Assembly: GCA_014799505.1 (NCBI GenBank)
Contig: JAAVHV010000011.1
Coordinates: 2,137-41,697 of the forward strand
DNA length: 39,561 nucleotides
Source: Clostridiales bacterium
GTDB taxonomy: Bacteria > Bacillota > Clostridia > Oscillospirales > Oscillospiraceae
Reading direction: 5' to 3'
The notes beneath the pieces are model-generated. The model saw only the letters and a program-made list of their open reading frames with translations. It made no database searches and was not told the DNA's origin. Below are positions 1 to 8,118 of the stretch, piece by piece; the stretch's first letter is position 1, and each line of letters begins with the position of its first letter. A program made the position numbers and the translations under genes.

Positions 1-540
1 TGGGCGGGCACGTTCTGCGTGATCGGCCATATGTATCCCTGTACCTTCCAGTTCCGGGGGGGCAAGGGCGTTCTGTCCGGCGGCGCGCTGGCCGTGATGG
101 TCGGTATTGGCGGGGGCGGTGTTCTCCCCAGTTGGATCATCCCGGTGGTGGCTTTGGGAGGATTTATTGTGCTGGCGGCATCCACCAAGTATATATCCCT
201 GGGCTCCTGCTGGGGCGGGGCATCCTTTATCGTCACGTCCTGGCTGGTGTACCGGGATCCGCTGATCCTGCTGCTGGCCGCTGTGGCGGGCGGACTGCTG
301 CTGTGGAAGCACCGGGGAAACATGGTTCGCGTTGTTAAGGGCACCGAGTCCAAGTTTGTACTCCATGGCGGCAGCCAGTCCAAGGCGGCCAAGGTGGCTG
401 CTGCGGCGCAGGAGACCGAAGCCCAGCCAGAGGACGGGGAAGCGGCCGAGGCCGTACCTGTGCCGGAGGAGAAGCCTGTTCCGACGGATGAGGCCGCTGG
501 GGACGAGCCGTCCCTCCGGCCAGAGCAGGAAGATAAGTAA
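1..540 (+). CDS. plsY: Glycerol-3-phosphate acyltransferase PlsY, C-terminal part
   Basis: This is a membrane enzyme that transfers the acyl group of acyl-phosphate to glycerol-3-phosphate, the first step of phospholipid synthesis. The gene is cut by the window edge: the frame is open from base 1 and 179 residues are visible. The family signature is seen as GHMYP followed by FRGGKGV, then hydrophobic membrane segments (about residues 30-60 and 75-100). The usual PlsY ending is recognisable as HRGNMVRVVKGTESKF. After it the protein continues about 60 residues rich in Ala, Glu and Pro, which ordinary PlsY lacks. The stop lies 14 bases before the methyltransferase start, so the two are probably co-transcribed. 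The family call is firm; the role of the tail is unknown. Confidence 0.88.
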   Translation, partial: WAGTFCVIGHMYPCTFQFRGGKGVLSGGALAVMVGIGGGGVLPSWIIPVVALGGFIVLAASTKYISLGSCWGGASFIVTSWLVYRDPLILLLAAVAGGLLLWKHRGNMVRVVKGTESKFVLHGGSQSKAAKVAAAAQETEAQPEDGEAAEAVPVPEEKPVPTDEAAGDEPSLRPEQEDK

Positions 541-554
541 GGGGGCGCACGGCA

Positions 555-1169
555 ATGGTTCTTGGGCATATGAAGCTGTACCGGAAGTGGAAGGATCGGT
601 GGGCCACCGGCCTGAAAAAGCGGCGGTTCCGGCGGCTGATGGAGCTGGCCCCCAAGCCTGAGGGCCGCCCCCTGCGGGTGCTGGAGGTGGGCTGCGGCAA
701 CGGCAAGGACATGATGCAGTTCATGTCGGACGCCTCCAAGTACCAGCTTTGGGGAGCGGATGTGCGGTACCAGGGATTTACCCAGGACAACTTCACCTTC
801 TGTCAGGCTGACGGCGAGAATCTGCCCTTTCCGGACAAGCAGTTTGACCTGGTGCTGACGGTGGGCGTGCTGGAGCACATCGAGCCCATGGAGAAGCTGT
901 GCCGGATGATCCGTGAGATGGACCGGGTGGGGGAGCATTTGATTTCCGTGGTTCCCTGCGTCTCCACCTTTGTGGAGCCTCACTGTGGGGGCATCCGCTG
1001 GCCGCTGAAGCTCCATCCGCAGTACATGGGGGAGCAGCCGGGTATCCCGCTGCACCTGAATTTCTTCTCCGACCACACCTGGACCAAGTTTGAGGGATTT
1101 GCCGGCTGCAAGGTAAAGCGTTTCTTTTATCTGCCGCCCTTCATCCGCAATACGGTGATTTATCGTTGA
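555..1169 (+). CDS. Class I SAM-dependent methyltransferase
   Basis: This is a putative methyltransferase of 204 residues with unknown substrate. The SAM-binding motif I is LEVGCGNG (residues 43-50), an acidic residue follows at the end of strand 2 (GADV, 67-70), then ADGENLPF and the motif IV-like stretch DLVLTVGVLEHI (98-109). This resembles the Methyltransf_11 group. The N-terminus (residues 5-30) is basic. A G-rich ribosome site (GGGGGC) lies about 8 bases before the ATG; an in-frame ATG five codons later is a possible alternative start. It follows plsY closely and ends at a bidirectional terminator. Nothing here identifies the molecule it methylates. Confidence 0.8.
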   Translation: MVLGHMKLYRKWKDRWATGLKKRRFRRLMELAPKPEGRPLRVLEVGCGNGKDMMQFMSDASKYQLWGADVRYQGFTQDNFTFCQADGENLPFPDKQFDLVLTVGVLEHIEPMEKLCRMIREMDRVGEHLISVVPCVSTFVEPHCGGIRWPLKLHPQYMGEQPGIPLHLNFFSDHTWTKFEGFAGCKVKRFFYLPPFIRNTVIYR

Positions 1170-1178
1170 AAATGCGAA

Positions 1179-1206
1179 CCCCGCGCCATGTGGCGCGGGG
1201 CTTGCT
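1179..1206. terminator. Bidirectional hairpin between methyltransferase gene and rpmB
   Basis: A near-perfect GC inverted repeat (CCCCGCGCCA / TGGCGCGGGG) sits between two convergent genes. The downstream T content is modest on the plus strand (CTTGCTTTGCTT). Confidence 0.65.
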
Positions 1207-1222
1207 TTGCTTCCTTATGGAA

Positions 1223-1411
1223 TTACACGGCGCGGGTGACCTTGCCGGAGCGGAGGCAGCGGGTGCACACATAGACGTGCTTGGGCGCGCCGTCCACCAC
1301 AGCCTTAACGCGCTTGACGTTGGGCTTCCAAGGACGGTTGGAGCGGCGATGGGAGTGGGAAACCTGGATGCCGAAGTTTACGCCCTTGCCGCAGAACTCG
1401 CATTTGGCCAT
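1223..1411 (-). CDS. rpmB: 50S ribosomal protein L28, zinc-binding form
   Basis: This is a structural protein of the large ribosomal subunit, 62 residues. The start is the ATG at 1411 because AAGGAGG lies just upstream and the protein then begins MAKCEFCGKG, the usual L28 start. A longer in-frame reading upstream has no ribosome site. Four cysteines form two CxxC pairs (C4/C7 and C49/C52), the zinc-ribbon C+ form of L28. It is a single gene, divergent from hprK, with promoter elements that overlap those of hprK. Confidence 0.95.
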   Translation of the reverse strand: MAKCEFCGKGVNFGIQVSHSHRRSNRPWKPNVKRVKAVVDGAPKHVYVCTRCLRSGKVTRAV

Positions 1412-1432
1412 ATTGACTAACCTCCTTGCTGG

Positions 1433-1490
1433 TTGGAATTCGTTCAAACGATAACTATGATATGCTATCATAGGAAAGAGGAAAAATCAA
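1433..1490. promoter_or_regulatory. Overlapping opposed promoters for hprK (+) and rpmB (-)
   Basis: On the plus strand TTGGAA (1433-1438) and TATGAT (1456-1461) are 17 bases apart. A second pair, TTCAAA (1443-1448) and TATCAT (1466-1471), is also 17 apart. On the minus strand TTGATT (1490-1485) and TAGCAT (1467-1462) are 17 apart. The -10 elements together form the inverted repeat CTATGATA-TGC-TATCATAG (1455-1473). Polymerase could occupy only one direction at a time. Assignments are from sequence match only. Confidence 0.45.
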
Positions 1491-1580
1491 GTGCGAATTT
1501 GCTGAATCCACTATTTTTTTCGGGGCCGAGATGTGGTAAAATATCAGAAGATCAATGATGACAAAGGAGCGTGGACTAAA

Positions 1581-2534
1581 GTGGCGAATAAGACAGGCAT
1601 TAAGCTGGGCACCATCATCGACAAGTTTCATCTGGAGGTATTGTACGGCCCGGAGGGCTACCGGGATCGGCTGATTACCATTGAGGACGTGAACCGGCCC
1701 GGCCTCCAGCTCACCGGCTTTTTTGACTATTTCGACAAAGAGCGGATGCAGCTTCTGGGTCTGGTGGAGATCTCCTATCTGGAGGGCATTTCCTCGGAAA
1801 AGCGGGCCTCCGTGTTCGGCACGCTGTTTTCCTACCACACCCCGGCGGTCATTTTCGCCCGGGGGCTGAAGCCGTACCCCGAGTGCATGGAGATGGCGAA
1901 AAAGCACGACCAGGTGATCCTCAGCACCCAGGAGAACACCGCCACCATCATGAGCACCATGATCGCTTATCTGCGCACGGCGCTGTCCCCCACCATCACC
2001 CGCTCCGGCGTGCTGGTAGAGGTGTACGGCGAGGGCGTGATGCTGGCGGGGGAGTCCGGCATCGGCAAGAGCGAGACCGCCATTGAGCTGGTCAAGCGGG
2101 GCCACCGGCTCATCGCCGACGACGCGGTGGAGATCCGCCGCAACCCCAGCGGGGGACTGGTGGGCACAGCCCCCGAGCTCATCCGCCACTACATCGAGCT
2201 GCGGGGCATCGGCGTGGTGGACGTGCGGCGGCTGTTCGGTATGTCCGCTGTCAAATTTGACAGCGCCATCGACATGATGATCCAGATGGAGGTCTGGCAG
2301 GACGGCAAGGCGTATGACCGCCTGGGCGCCGAGGAGCATTTTACAACGCTGCTGGACGTGCGCATCCCCACCATCACCATCCCGGTGAAGCCGGGGCGGA
2401 ATCTGGCCGTGGTCATCGAGGTGGCCGCCATGAATAACCGCAACAAGAAGATGGGCTATAACGCCGCTCTGGAGTTCTCCCGCCAGGTGGACAGCCACAT
2501 CGACCAAAAGTACCTGGAGATGAATCCCCAATGA
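1581..2534 (+). CDS. hprK: HPr kinase/phosphorylase
   Basis: This bifunctional enzyme phosphorylates and dephosphorylates Ser46 of HPr and so controls carbon catabolite repression in Firmicutes. I chose the GTG at 1581 because AAAGGAG (1563-1568) precedes it and the protein then starts ANKTGIKLG, giving 317 residues, the normal length. The N-terminal domain covers about 1-130. The P-loop is GESGIGKSE (157-165), followed by HRLIADD (175-181) and the family signature around LRGIGVVDVRRLFG (207-220). The residue before GVLVEVYG, normally histidine (His140 in the Lactobacillus casei enzyme), is serine here (S142, codon 2004-2006). The stop overlaps the ogt start by four bases (ATGA). Confidence 0.95.
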   Translation: MANKTGIKLGTIIDKFHLEVLYGPEGYRDRLITIEDVNRPGLQLTGFFDYFDKERMQLLGLVEISYLEGISSEKRASVFGTLFSYHTPAVIFARGLKPYPECMEMAKKHDQVILSTQENTATIMSTMIAYLRTALSPTITRSGVLVEVYGEGVMLAGESGIGKSETAIELVKRGHRLIADDAVEIRRNPSGGLVGTAPELIRHYIELRGIGVVDVRRLFGMSAVKFDSAIDMMIQMEVWQDGKAYDRLGAEEHFTTLLDVRIPTITIPVKPGRNLAVVIEVAAMNNRNKKMGYNAALEFSRQVDSHIDQKYLEMNPQ

Positions 2535-3028
2535 GCGATAGAAAGCCGCAAACCGGCCCGGTGCTGTACCGGACATACCCCATCGGTACGCTGGGCTTGA
2601 TGGACGACGGGGAGGGTTTAAGCCGGGTGTTCCTTTGCCGGGAGGACGTCCGGCCCGATACACGGGAAGGGGAGACCCCGCTGACCCTCCAAGCGGCGAC
2701 GGAGCTGGACGAGTATTTCGCCGGGAAAAGGAAATCGTTCACCGTGCCGCTGTCCCCTCAGGGAACGGAGTTCCAGCTGGCGGTGTGGCAGGCCCTGTGG
2801 GGCATCCCCTACGGACAGACCCGCACCTATGGGAAGATCGCTGCGGCGATAGGCCGTCCCAAGGCTGCCCGTGCGGTGGGTATGGCCAATCACGACAACC
2901 CGCTGCTGATTTTCACCCCCTGCCATCGGGTGGTGGGGAAGAACGGTTCCCTCACCGGGTTCGCCTGCGGCCTGGAGGTGAAGCGCCGGCTGCTGGAGCT
3001 GGAACAAATGGGCGGCACGGCGCTGTGA
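2531..3028 (+). CDS. ogt: Methylated-DNA--protein-cysteine S-methyltransferase
   Basis: This suicide repair protein moves the alkyl group from O6-alkylguanine to its own cysteine. It has 165 residues. The helix-turn-helix part (GQTRTYGKIAAAIG, about 95-108) binds DNA. The active site PCHRV has the acceptor cysteine at C131, and a conserved asparagine precedes it (MANHDNP). The N-terminal 75 residues form the usual poorly conserved ribonuclease-like domain. The ATG overlaps the hprK stop (ATGA), so translation is probably coupled; no functional link to catabolite control is evident. It lacks the Ada regulatory domain, so Ogt type. Confidence 0.92.
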   Translation: MSDRKPQTGPVLYRTYPIGTLGLMDDGEGLSRVFLCREDVRPDTREGETPLTLQAATELDEYFAGKRKSFTVPLSPQGTEFQLAVWQALWGIPYGQTRTYGKIAAAIGRPKAARAVGMANHDNPLLIFTPCHRVVGKNGSLTGFACGLEVKRRLLELEQMGGTAL

Positions 3029-3050
3029 GCGGCGCGGAACAGCACACAAA

Positions 3051-3081
3051 AGCCCGGAGTCCCTGGATGGGGCTCCGGGCT
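3051..3081. terminator. Bidirectional terminator between ogt and queA
   Basis: Inverted repeat AGCCCGGAG / CTCCGGGCT with a 13-base spacer lies between two convergent genes. Confidence 0.65.
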
Positions 3082-3095
3082 TGTCATATGGTCGA

Positions 3096-4118
3096 TTATC
3101 CGATGAACATGGCGTCGCCGAAAGAGAAGAAGCGGTATCGCTCCCGCACTGCCTCCTCATAGGCGGCCAGCACGTGTTCCCGGCCCGCCAGAGCGGATAC
3201 CAGCATGATGAGGGTAGACTCAGGCAGATGGAAGTTGGTGACCAAGGCGTCCAGCACCTTGAAGCGGTAGCCGGGGTAGATGAAGATGTTCGTCCAACCG
3301 GCAGACGCCTTCAGTGTGCCGTCCTCGCCCGCCCAGCTCTCGATGGTGCGGCAGGAGGTGGTGCCCACACAGATCACCCGACCCCCGTTCCGCTTGCTCT
3401 CGTTGATGGTATCGGCGGTCTCCTGGGGGATGACGCAGTACTCAGAGTGCATCTCATGCTCGTCCAGGTTTTCCGCTTTCACCGGGCGGAAGGTGCCCAG
3501 GCCCACGTGGAGGGTCACATAGCACACCTTCACCCCCATGGCTCTGATCTGATCCAGAAGCTCGGGGGTGAAGTGCAGCCCCGCCGTGGGGGCGGCGGCG
3601 GAGCCCACCACCTTGGAGTATACCGTCTGGTAGCGCTCCCCGTCCTCCAGCTCCTCCTTGATATAGGGGGGAAGGGGCATTTTGCCCAGCCGCTCCAGGG
3701 TTTCCAGAAAGATGCCGTCGTAGTTGAAGCGCACCAGGCGGTTGCCGCCCTCCACTTCACCTACCACCTCCGCCATAAGCTCGTTGTCGCCAAAGGTGAC
3801 CTTCGCGCCGGGGCGCAGTTTCTTGCCGGGGCGCACCAGGCACTCCCAGACCTTGTCCCCCCGGTCGATGAGCAGCAACACCTCGCAGGCGCCGCCTCCC
3901 GCCCTGCGGCCGATGAGCCGGGCAGGGAGTACCCGGCTGTTGTTGAGTACCAGACAGTCGCCGGGGCGCAGAAGGGAGGGCAGGTCATAGAAGTGTATAT
4001 GCCGGGTTTCTCCCGTGGCCCTGTCCAGGGCCAGCAGGCGGGAGGCGTCCCGCCGCTCCAGGGGGGTCTGGGCGATCAGCTCTGGAGGAAGGTCGAAATA
4101 AAAATCTGAGGTTTTCAC
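3096..4118 (-). CDS. queA: S-adenosylmethionine:tRNA ribosyltransferase-isomerase
   Basis: It transfers and isomerises the ribose of SAM onto preQ1 in tRNA to make epoxyqueuosine, in the queuosine pathway. The 340 residues match the family length. Typical blocks are visible: [15 protein letters not shown] at the start, [38 protein letters not shown], and [10 protein letters not shown] near the end. The start is GTG (4118-4116), overlapping the stop of the SpoIID-like gene as GTGA, so it is translationally coupled to it. The substrate preQ1 must be made or imported by genes outside the window. Confidence 0.95.
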   Translation of the reverse strand: MKTSDFYFDLPPELIAQTPLERRDASRLLALDRATGETRHIHFYDLPSLLRPGDCLVLNNSRVLPARLIGRRAGGGACEVLLLIDRGDKVWECLVRPGKKLRPGAKVTFGDNELMAEVVGEVEGGNRLVRFNYDGIFLETLERLGKMPLPPYIKEELEDGERYQTVYSKVVGSAAAPTAGLHFTPELLDQIRAMGVKVCYVTLHVGLGTFRPVKAENLDEHEMHSEYCVIPQETADTINESKRNGGRVICVGTTSCRTIESWAGEDGTLKASAGWTNIFIYPGYRFKVLDALVTNFHLPESTLIMLVSALAGREHVLAAYEEAVRERYRFFSFGDAMFIG

Positions 4119-5869
4119 GTATATCCCACCGTAATGCCAGTATAGTAGAATTGCAGGATCTGCAAGTAAGTATGCCCCTGTTCAGCCATAGCTTTCGCGC
4201 CAAACTGGCTCATGCCCACGTTGTGCCCCCAGCCCTTGCCCACAAAGGTGAATGTTCCGTTGCTGCCGGTGGTGCTGGTGAGGCTGCCCAGGCCGCTCCC
4301 GCCCGCGCTCGTTGTGCCGCCGCTCTGGCTCAGCGGGGACGTGCCGCTGTCGGTGATGACATAGGCGTCCGCCCCAACAGGGATCACGTTGCCGGAGCCG
4401 TCAATGGCGTACAGCCCGTCGGTGCCGCTGACGGACGTGGTCCCGTTGACGCTGAAAGACGGGGCGGTGGCGGACGGCTGCTGGGTTGCCGCCGCGTCAA
4501 AGCCGTAGCGGTAAGACCGCAGGGACAGCATATTCACCACGTATCGACTGTCTATGGTGAAGTTCTTTCCATTGCTGTCGGTAAAGGTGATCTGCCTGGG
4601 ATTGCCGGAATCCGTCAGAGACGCCACAGCGATAGAGGTAATGGAGTTTCCCACGCTGGCATAGCCGATCCCTCTCAGCTTGGCCGCCAGAGAAGCGCCG
4701 CTGATGGAATAGGTCCAGTTGTTGTTGATGTTTGCGGCGGCCTCATAGGGGTCGATCTTGCCGACGAGATAGGGGTAGCTGGCCTGATTACTGCCCCATA
4801 CGGTCGACACACTCTCGCTGGCCCCGCCGTTGCTGGAATAGTAAAAGGTCTGGGCCAGTTTGCCGTTGTAGATAGCCACCTGTCCGGCGGTCTGATCCAC
4901 CGCCGCGTCGGAATTGGCTCCCGCCTTTGCCCGGCCGTAATAGGCCTGGCAGTCGACATCGAAGCAGATGTCAAAATGGTGGGCGCTGTGCTTGGTGCCC
5001 AAGGAGAGGGCGTAGCTGCGGGCCGCTACAGCCTGGGCCTTCAGCGCCTCAATGGGCCAGCTGTTGCTCATCTCGTTGGGAACCACGCCCTTCACGTAGT
5101 CCTCCAGCCCCACGATGTTCACCACCGTGAGCTTGCCGCCTTTGATGCGCTCGAAGCGGAAACCTCCGTTGTACAGGCGCTCTTTGCTCCAGGTGGTGCA
5201 CTTTTCTCCGTTGAGTGAAGTTGGCTCAACGCCCAGGCCGGTGCCGCTCCCGTTGTCATCGTACTGGAATAGAATGGTGTTGGTGCCGGTGATCACCACG
5301 CTGATGCCGTACTCCGATGTGCCCCGCAGTTCTGTGTATACCCCCTGCGCGGCCAGATTGCTTTGGGCCGCCACCGCCCCATCCCGGGTGGTGTAGTTGC
5401 CCACGCGGGCGTAAAAGGCCCCGCCGATGTACGCGGGGAAGCCGCCGGGATAGGCGGATGCCACAGCCTGGGCCTCGGCAAAGGTGCCGTACACCCCCGG
5501 CAGCTGGAGGTGATACTCGCCCACCGCCACGGCGGAGGAGGTGAGGGCGGTGTAGTAGCAGGCATAGCCGTTGTAGGCGCCGTAGTAGACGTTCATGGTT
5601 TCCACCACGGAGATGGCCTTCTGCTGGGTGGAGCCAAGCTCCACGAACCGGTTGGAGCTGTCATAATAGCCGAAGCGGAAGCCGGAGCCCACGTCGTTGA
5701 GCAGATTCAGCCCCTCCATGGCCCCGGTGCCGTAGTGAAGGCCCACCCGGATAATCCGGTCAGTGGAGGTGGAGGGCAGGGGGGAGGCGGCGGCTTTTCC
5801 GCCTCCTGAGAGCAGCAAAAGGGCCGCTGAGAGGCATAGGGCTGCAATTTGCACGAATTTTCGCTTCAT
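4115..5869 (-). CDS. Secreted SpoIID/LytB-domain protein
   Basis: This 584-residue protein belongs to the SpoIID family, lytic transglycosylases that cleave peptidoglycan during engulfment, and to related amidase enhancers. A signal peptide is clear: MKRKF, then a hydrophobic core ending about residue 29 (GGGKAAASP). A SPOR-like region (about 120-180) may bind glycan. The SpoIID core runs from about 230 to 450 with the block VVPNEM, whose Glu matches the catalytic Glu of SpoIID, then [15 protein letters not shown] Ser/Gly/Thr-rich linker (about 460-530) is followed by a final [15 protein letters not shown] block, typical of the family. It is larger than sporulation SpoIID, so a vegetative wall role is possible. 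It ends overlapping queA. Confidence 0.85.
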   Translation of the reverse strand: MKRKFVQIAALCLSAALLLLSGGGKAAASPLPSTSTDRIIRVGLHYGTGAMEGLNLLNDVGSGFRFGYYDSSNRFVELGSTQQKAISVVETMNVYYGAYNGYACYYTALTSSAVAVGEYHLQLPGVYGTFAEAQAVASAYPGGFPAYIGGAFYARVGNYTTRDGAVAAQSNLAAQGVYTELRGTSEYGISVVITGTNTILFQYDDNGSGTGLGVEPTSLNGEKCTTWSKERLYNGGFRFERIKGGKLTVVNIVGLEDYVKGVVPNEMSNSWPIEALKAQAVAARSYALSLGTKHSAHHFDICFDVDCQAYYGRAKAGANSDAAVDQTAGQVAIYNGKLAQTFYYSSNGGASESVSTVWGSNQASYPYLVGKIDPYEAAANINNNWTYSISGASLAAKLRGIGYASVGNSITSIAVASLTDSGNPRQITFTDSNGKNFTIDSRYVVNMLSLRSYRYGFDAAATQQPSATAPSFSVNGTTSVSGTDGLYAIDGSGNVIPVGADAYVITDSGTSPLSQSGGTTSAGGSGLGSLTSTTGSNGTFTFVGKGWGHNVGMSQFGAKAMAEQGHTYLQILQFYYTGITVGYT

Positions 5870-5908
5870 TTAGTCCTCCATTTCTCCACTTGCGAGGGCA
5901 ACGTAAAA

Positions 5909-5937
5909 TTGACACTTTAGCGTGTTGATGCTATCAT
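5909..5937 (+). promoter_or_regulatory. Consensus sigma-A promoter for asd
   Basis: TTGACA (5909-5914) and TATCAT (5932-5937) are separated by 17 bases, giving a predicted start near 5944 and a leader of about 130 bases before asd. The -10 lies in a perfect 12-base palindrome CTATCATGATAG (5931-5942). Confidence 0.65.
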
Positions 5938-5999
5938 GATAGATACCATTGCATTGTGGTCAAAGCCTGCATTTTGCGGCTTCTTTCGACAATATTCAT

Positions 6000-6028
6000 A
6001 TTATAGCGCATCCGCCAACCGGCCGCAA
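6000..6028 (-). promoter_or_regulatory. Probable promoter for the SpoIID-like gene and queA
   Basis: On the minus strand TTGCGG (6028-6023) and TATAAT (6005-6000) are 17 bases apart; predicted start near 5993. It faces the asd promoter, so the two leaders would overlap by about 50 bases. Confidence 0.5.
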
Positions 6029-6075
6029 CCCCTAAATTCCAGCCGGATGGAACGGCGCGCGGGAGGTCAAACAAG

Positions 6076-7161
6076 ATGGAAAAGTATAAAGTCGGCGTCA
6101 TCGGCGCCACCGGCATGGTGGGCCAGCGCTTTGTCACCCTGCTGGAGAATCACCCCTGGTTCCAGCTCACCGTGGTGGCAGCCAGCCCCCGCTCCGCGGG
6201 CAAGCGGTACGAGGACGCGGTGGGAGGCCGCTGGGCTATGGACACCCCCATCCCCCAGGAGGCCCGGGATCTGGTGCTGCTCAGCGCCCAGGACGACGTG
6301 GAGAAAATCACCTCCCAGGTGGATTTTGTGTTTTCCGCCGTAGACATGAAAAAGGACGAGATCAAGGCTCTGGAGGAGGACTATGCCCGGCACGAGTGCC
6401 CGGTGGTGTCCAACAACTCCGCCCACCGCTGGACGCCCGACGTGCCTATGGTCATCCCCGAGGTGAATCCGGAGCACATCGAGGTCATCAAATCCCAGCG
6501 GGCCCGCCTGGGCACCAAGCGGGGCTTCATCGCCGTCAAGTCCAACTGCTCCATCCAGAGCTATGTCCCCGCCCTGTCCCCCCTGCGCCAGTTTGGCATT
6601 GAGAAGGTGCTGGTGTGTACCTACCAGGCCATCTCCGGCGCGGGCAAGACCTTCCAGACCTGGCCCGAGATGGTGGATAACCTGATCCCCTACATCGGCG
6701 GCGAGGAGGAGAAGAGCGAGCAGGAGCCGCTGAAGGTGTGGGGCCGGGTGGAGAACGGCGTCATCGTCAACGCCGAGGGTACGTCCATCACCGCCCAGTG
6801 TCTGCGGGTGCCCGTGTCCAACGGCCACACCGCCGCCGCCTTTGTCACCTTTAAGAACAAGCCCACCATGGAGCAGATGAAGGAGGCGTGGGCCAGCTTC
6901 AAGGGCCGCGCCCAGGAGCTGAACCTGCCCACCGCTCCCAAGCAGTTCCTGAACTACTTCGAGGAGCCCGACCGGCCCCAGGCCAAGCTGGACCGGGATC
7001 TGGAGGGCGGTATGGCCGTGTCCATCGGCCGTCTGCGCCCGGACACCCAGTACGACTATAAGTTCGTCTCCCTGTCCCACAACACCCTCCGGGGCGCCGC
7101 CGGCGGCGGCGTGCTGCTAGCGGAGCTGCTGTGTGCCGAGGGATATATTGAGCATAAATAA
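6076..7161 (+). CDS. asd: Aspartate-semialdehyde dehydrogenase
   Basis: It reduces aspartyl phosphate to aspartate semialdehyde with NADPH, the branch point to lysine/diaminopimelate, threonine and methionine. The 361 residues are of the longer archaeal/fungal-like subtype of the family. The nucleotide-binding start is GVIGATGMVGQRF (7-19). The catalytic cysteine is C158 in KSNCSIQ and the catalytic histidine is H251 in VSNGHTAA. The ATG at 6076 follows GGGAGGTC. A strong terminator separates it from dapA, so dapA depends on read-through or its own promoter. Confidence 0.95.
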   Translation: MEKYKVGVIGATGMVGQRFVTLLENHPWFQLTVVAASPRSAGKRYEDAVGGRWAMDTPIPQEARDLVLLSAQDDVEKITSQVDFVFSAVDMKKDEIKALEEDYARHECPVVSNNSAHRWTPDVPMVIPEVNPEHIEVIKSQRARLGTKRGFIAVKSNCSIQSYVPALSPLRQFGIEKVLVCTYQAISGAGKTFQTWPEMVDNLIPYIGGEEEKSEQEPLKVWGRVENGVIVNAEGTSITAQCLRVPVSNGHTAAAFVTFKNKPTMEQMKEAWASFKGRAQELNLPTAPKQFLNYFEEPDRPQAKLDRDLEGGMAVSIGRLRPDTQYDYKFVSLSHNTLRGAAGGGVLLAELLCAEGYIEHK

Positions 7162-7166
7162 TTTTC

Positions 7167-7195
7167 GGGCCCGCCCAGCGGGCGGGCCCTCTTTT
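7167..7195 (+). terminator. Intrinsic terminator after asd
   Basis: A perfect 10-bp stem (GGGCCCGCCC / GGGCGGGCCC) with loop AGC is followed by TCTTTTAT. It sits before dapA and may reduce dapA-dapB transcription relative to asd. Confidence 0.8.
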
Positions 7196-7218
7196 ATCAT
7201 GTGAAAGGATGCTGATTT

Positions 7219-8109
7219 ATGAGAACTCCCGTCTTTACCGGCTCCTGTCCCGCCCTGGTCACCCCCTTTGACCAGAACAACATCATCAACTACGACGCCT
7301 TTGGCAAGCTCATCGACGACCAGATCGAGGCCGGGGTGGACGCGGTGTGCGTGTGCGGCACCACCGGCGAGTCCGCCACCATGTCCATCCGGGAGCACAT
7401 CGCCGCCGTGGAGTTCTGCGTGAAGCGGGTGAACCACCGGGTCAAGGTCATCGCCGGCGCGGGCTCCAACGACACCTCCGCCGCCGTCTACCTGTCCCAG
7501 CACGCTCAGGACTCCGGCGCTGACGCCCTGCTCCACGTCACCCCTTACTACAACAAGGCCAGCCAGACTGGCCTCATCAAGCACTACGAGTACATCGCCG
7601 ACCGGGTGGAGCTGCCCATCATCCTGTACAACGTGCCCAGCCGCACCGGCGTGTCCTTCACCGCCGAGACCTACAAGGTGCTGAGCCAGAACCCCAAGAT
7701 CAACGGCGTGAAGGAGGCCAGCGGCAACTTCTCCCTGCTGGCCCACACCCGCTTCCTTTGCGGGGACGACTTCTACATCTGGTCGGGCAACGACGACCAG
7801 GTGGTGCCGATGATGGCCCTGGGGGCCAAGGGCGTGATCTCCGTGGCCTCCAACATTGTGCCCGAGGTGATGGTGAAAATGACCCGGCTGTGCCTGGACA
7901 ATGACTTCGCCGCCGCCTCCCAGCTCCAGATCCAGTACATGGACCTCATCGACGCGCTGTTCACCGAGGTCAACCCCATCCCCATCAAGGCGGCTATGAA
8001 CCTGCTGGGCATGGAGGCTGGCCCCCTGCGCCTGCCGCTGTGCGACATCTCGGAGAAGAACCTGGAGGTCCTGCGCCAGGCCATGAAGCGCGCCAGCCTG
8101 CTGAAATAA
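7219..8109 (+). CDS. dapA: 4-hydroxy-tetrahydrodipicolinate synthase
   Basis: It condenses pyruvate with aspartate semialdehyde, the first committed step to diaminopimelate and lysine. It has 296 residues in a TIM barrel. The substrate motif GTTGE is at 47-51, the catalytic tyrosine is Y137 (ILYNVPSRTG), and the Schiff-base lysine is K165 (NGVKEASGN). A GAAAGGA ribosome site precedes the ATG. It lies directly before dapB with a 9-base gap, so the two are one unit. Confidence 0.96.
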   Translation: MRTPVFTGSCPALVTPFDQNNIINYDAFGKLIDDQIEAGVDAVCVCGTTGESATMSIREHIAAVEFCVKRVNHRVKVIAGAGSNDTSAAVYLSQHAQDSGADALLHVTPYYNKASQTGLIKHYEYIADRVELPIILYNVPSRTGVSFTAETYKVLSQNPKINGVKEASGNFSLLAHTRFLCGDDFYIWSGNDDQVVPMMALGAKGVISVASNIVPEVMVKMTRLCLDNDFAAASQLQIQYMDLIDALFTEVNPIPIKAAMNLLGMEAGPLRLPLCDISEKNLEVLRQAMKRASLLK

Positions 8110-8118
8110 GGTGGAAGT

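Noticed and set aside
1455-1473. Inverted repeat CTATGATA-TGC-TATCATAG as a repressor operator
   Set aside because: It is explained by opposed -10 elements of the hprK and rpmB promoters; no independent support for a binding protein.
5931-5942. Palindrome CTATCATGATAG as an operator
   Set aside because: It contains the asd -10 element and is too short to call without other copies.
5944-6075. Lysine riboswitch in the asd leader
   Set aside because: The leader is only about 130 bases and I see none of the lysine-riboswitch core or a terminator before asd.
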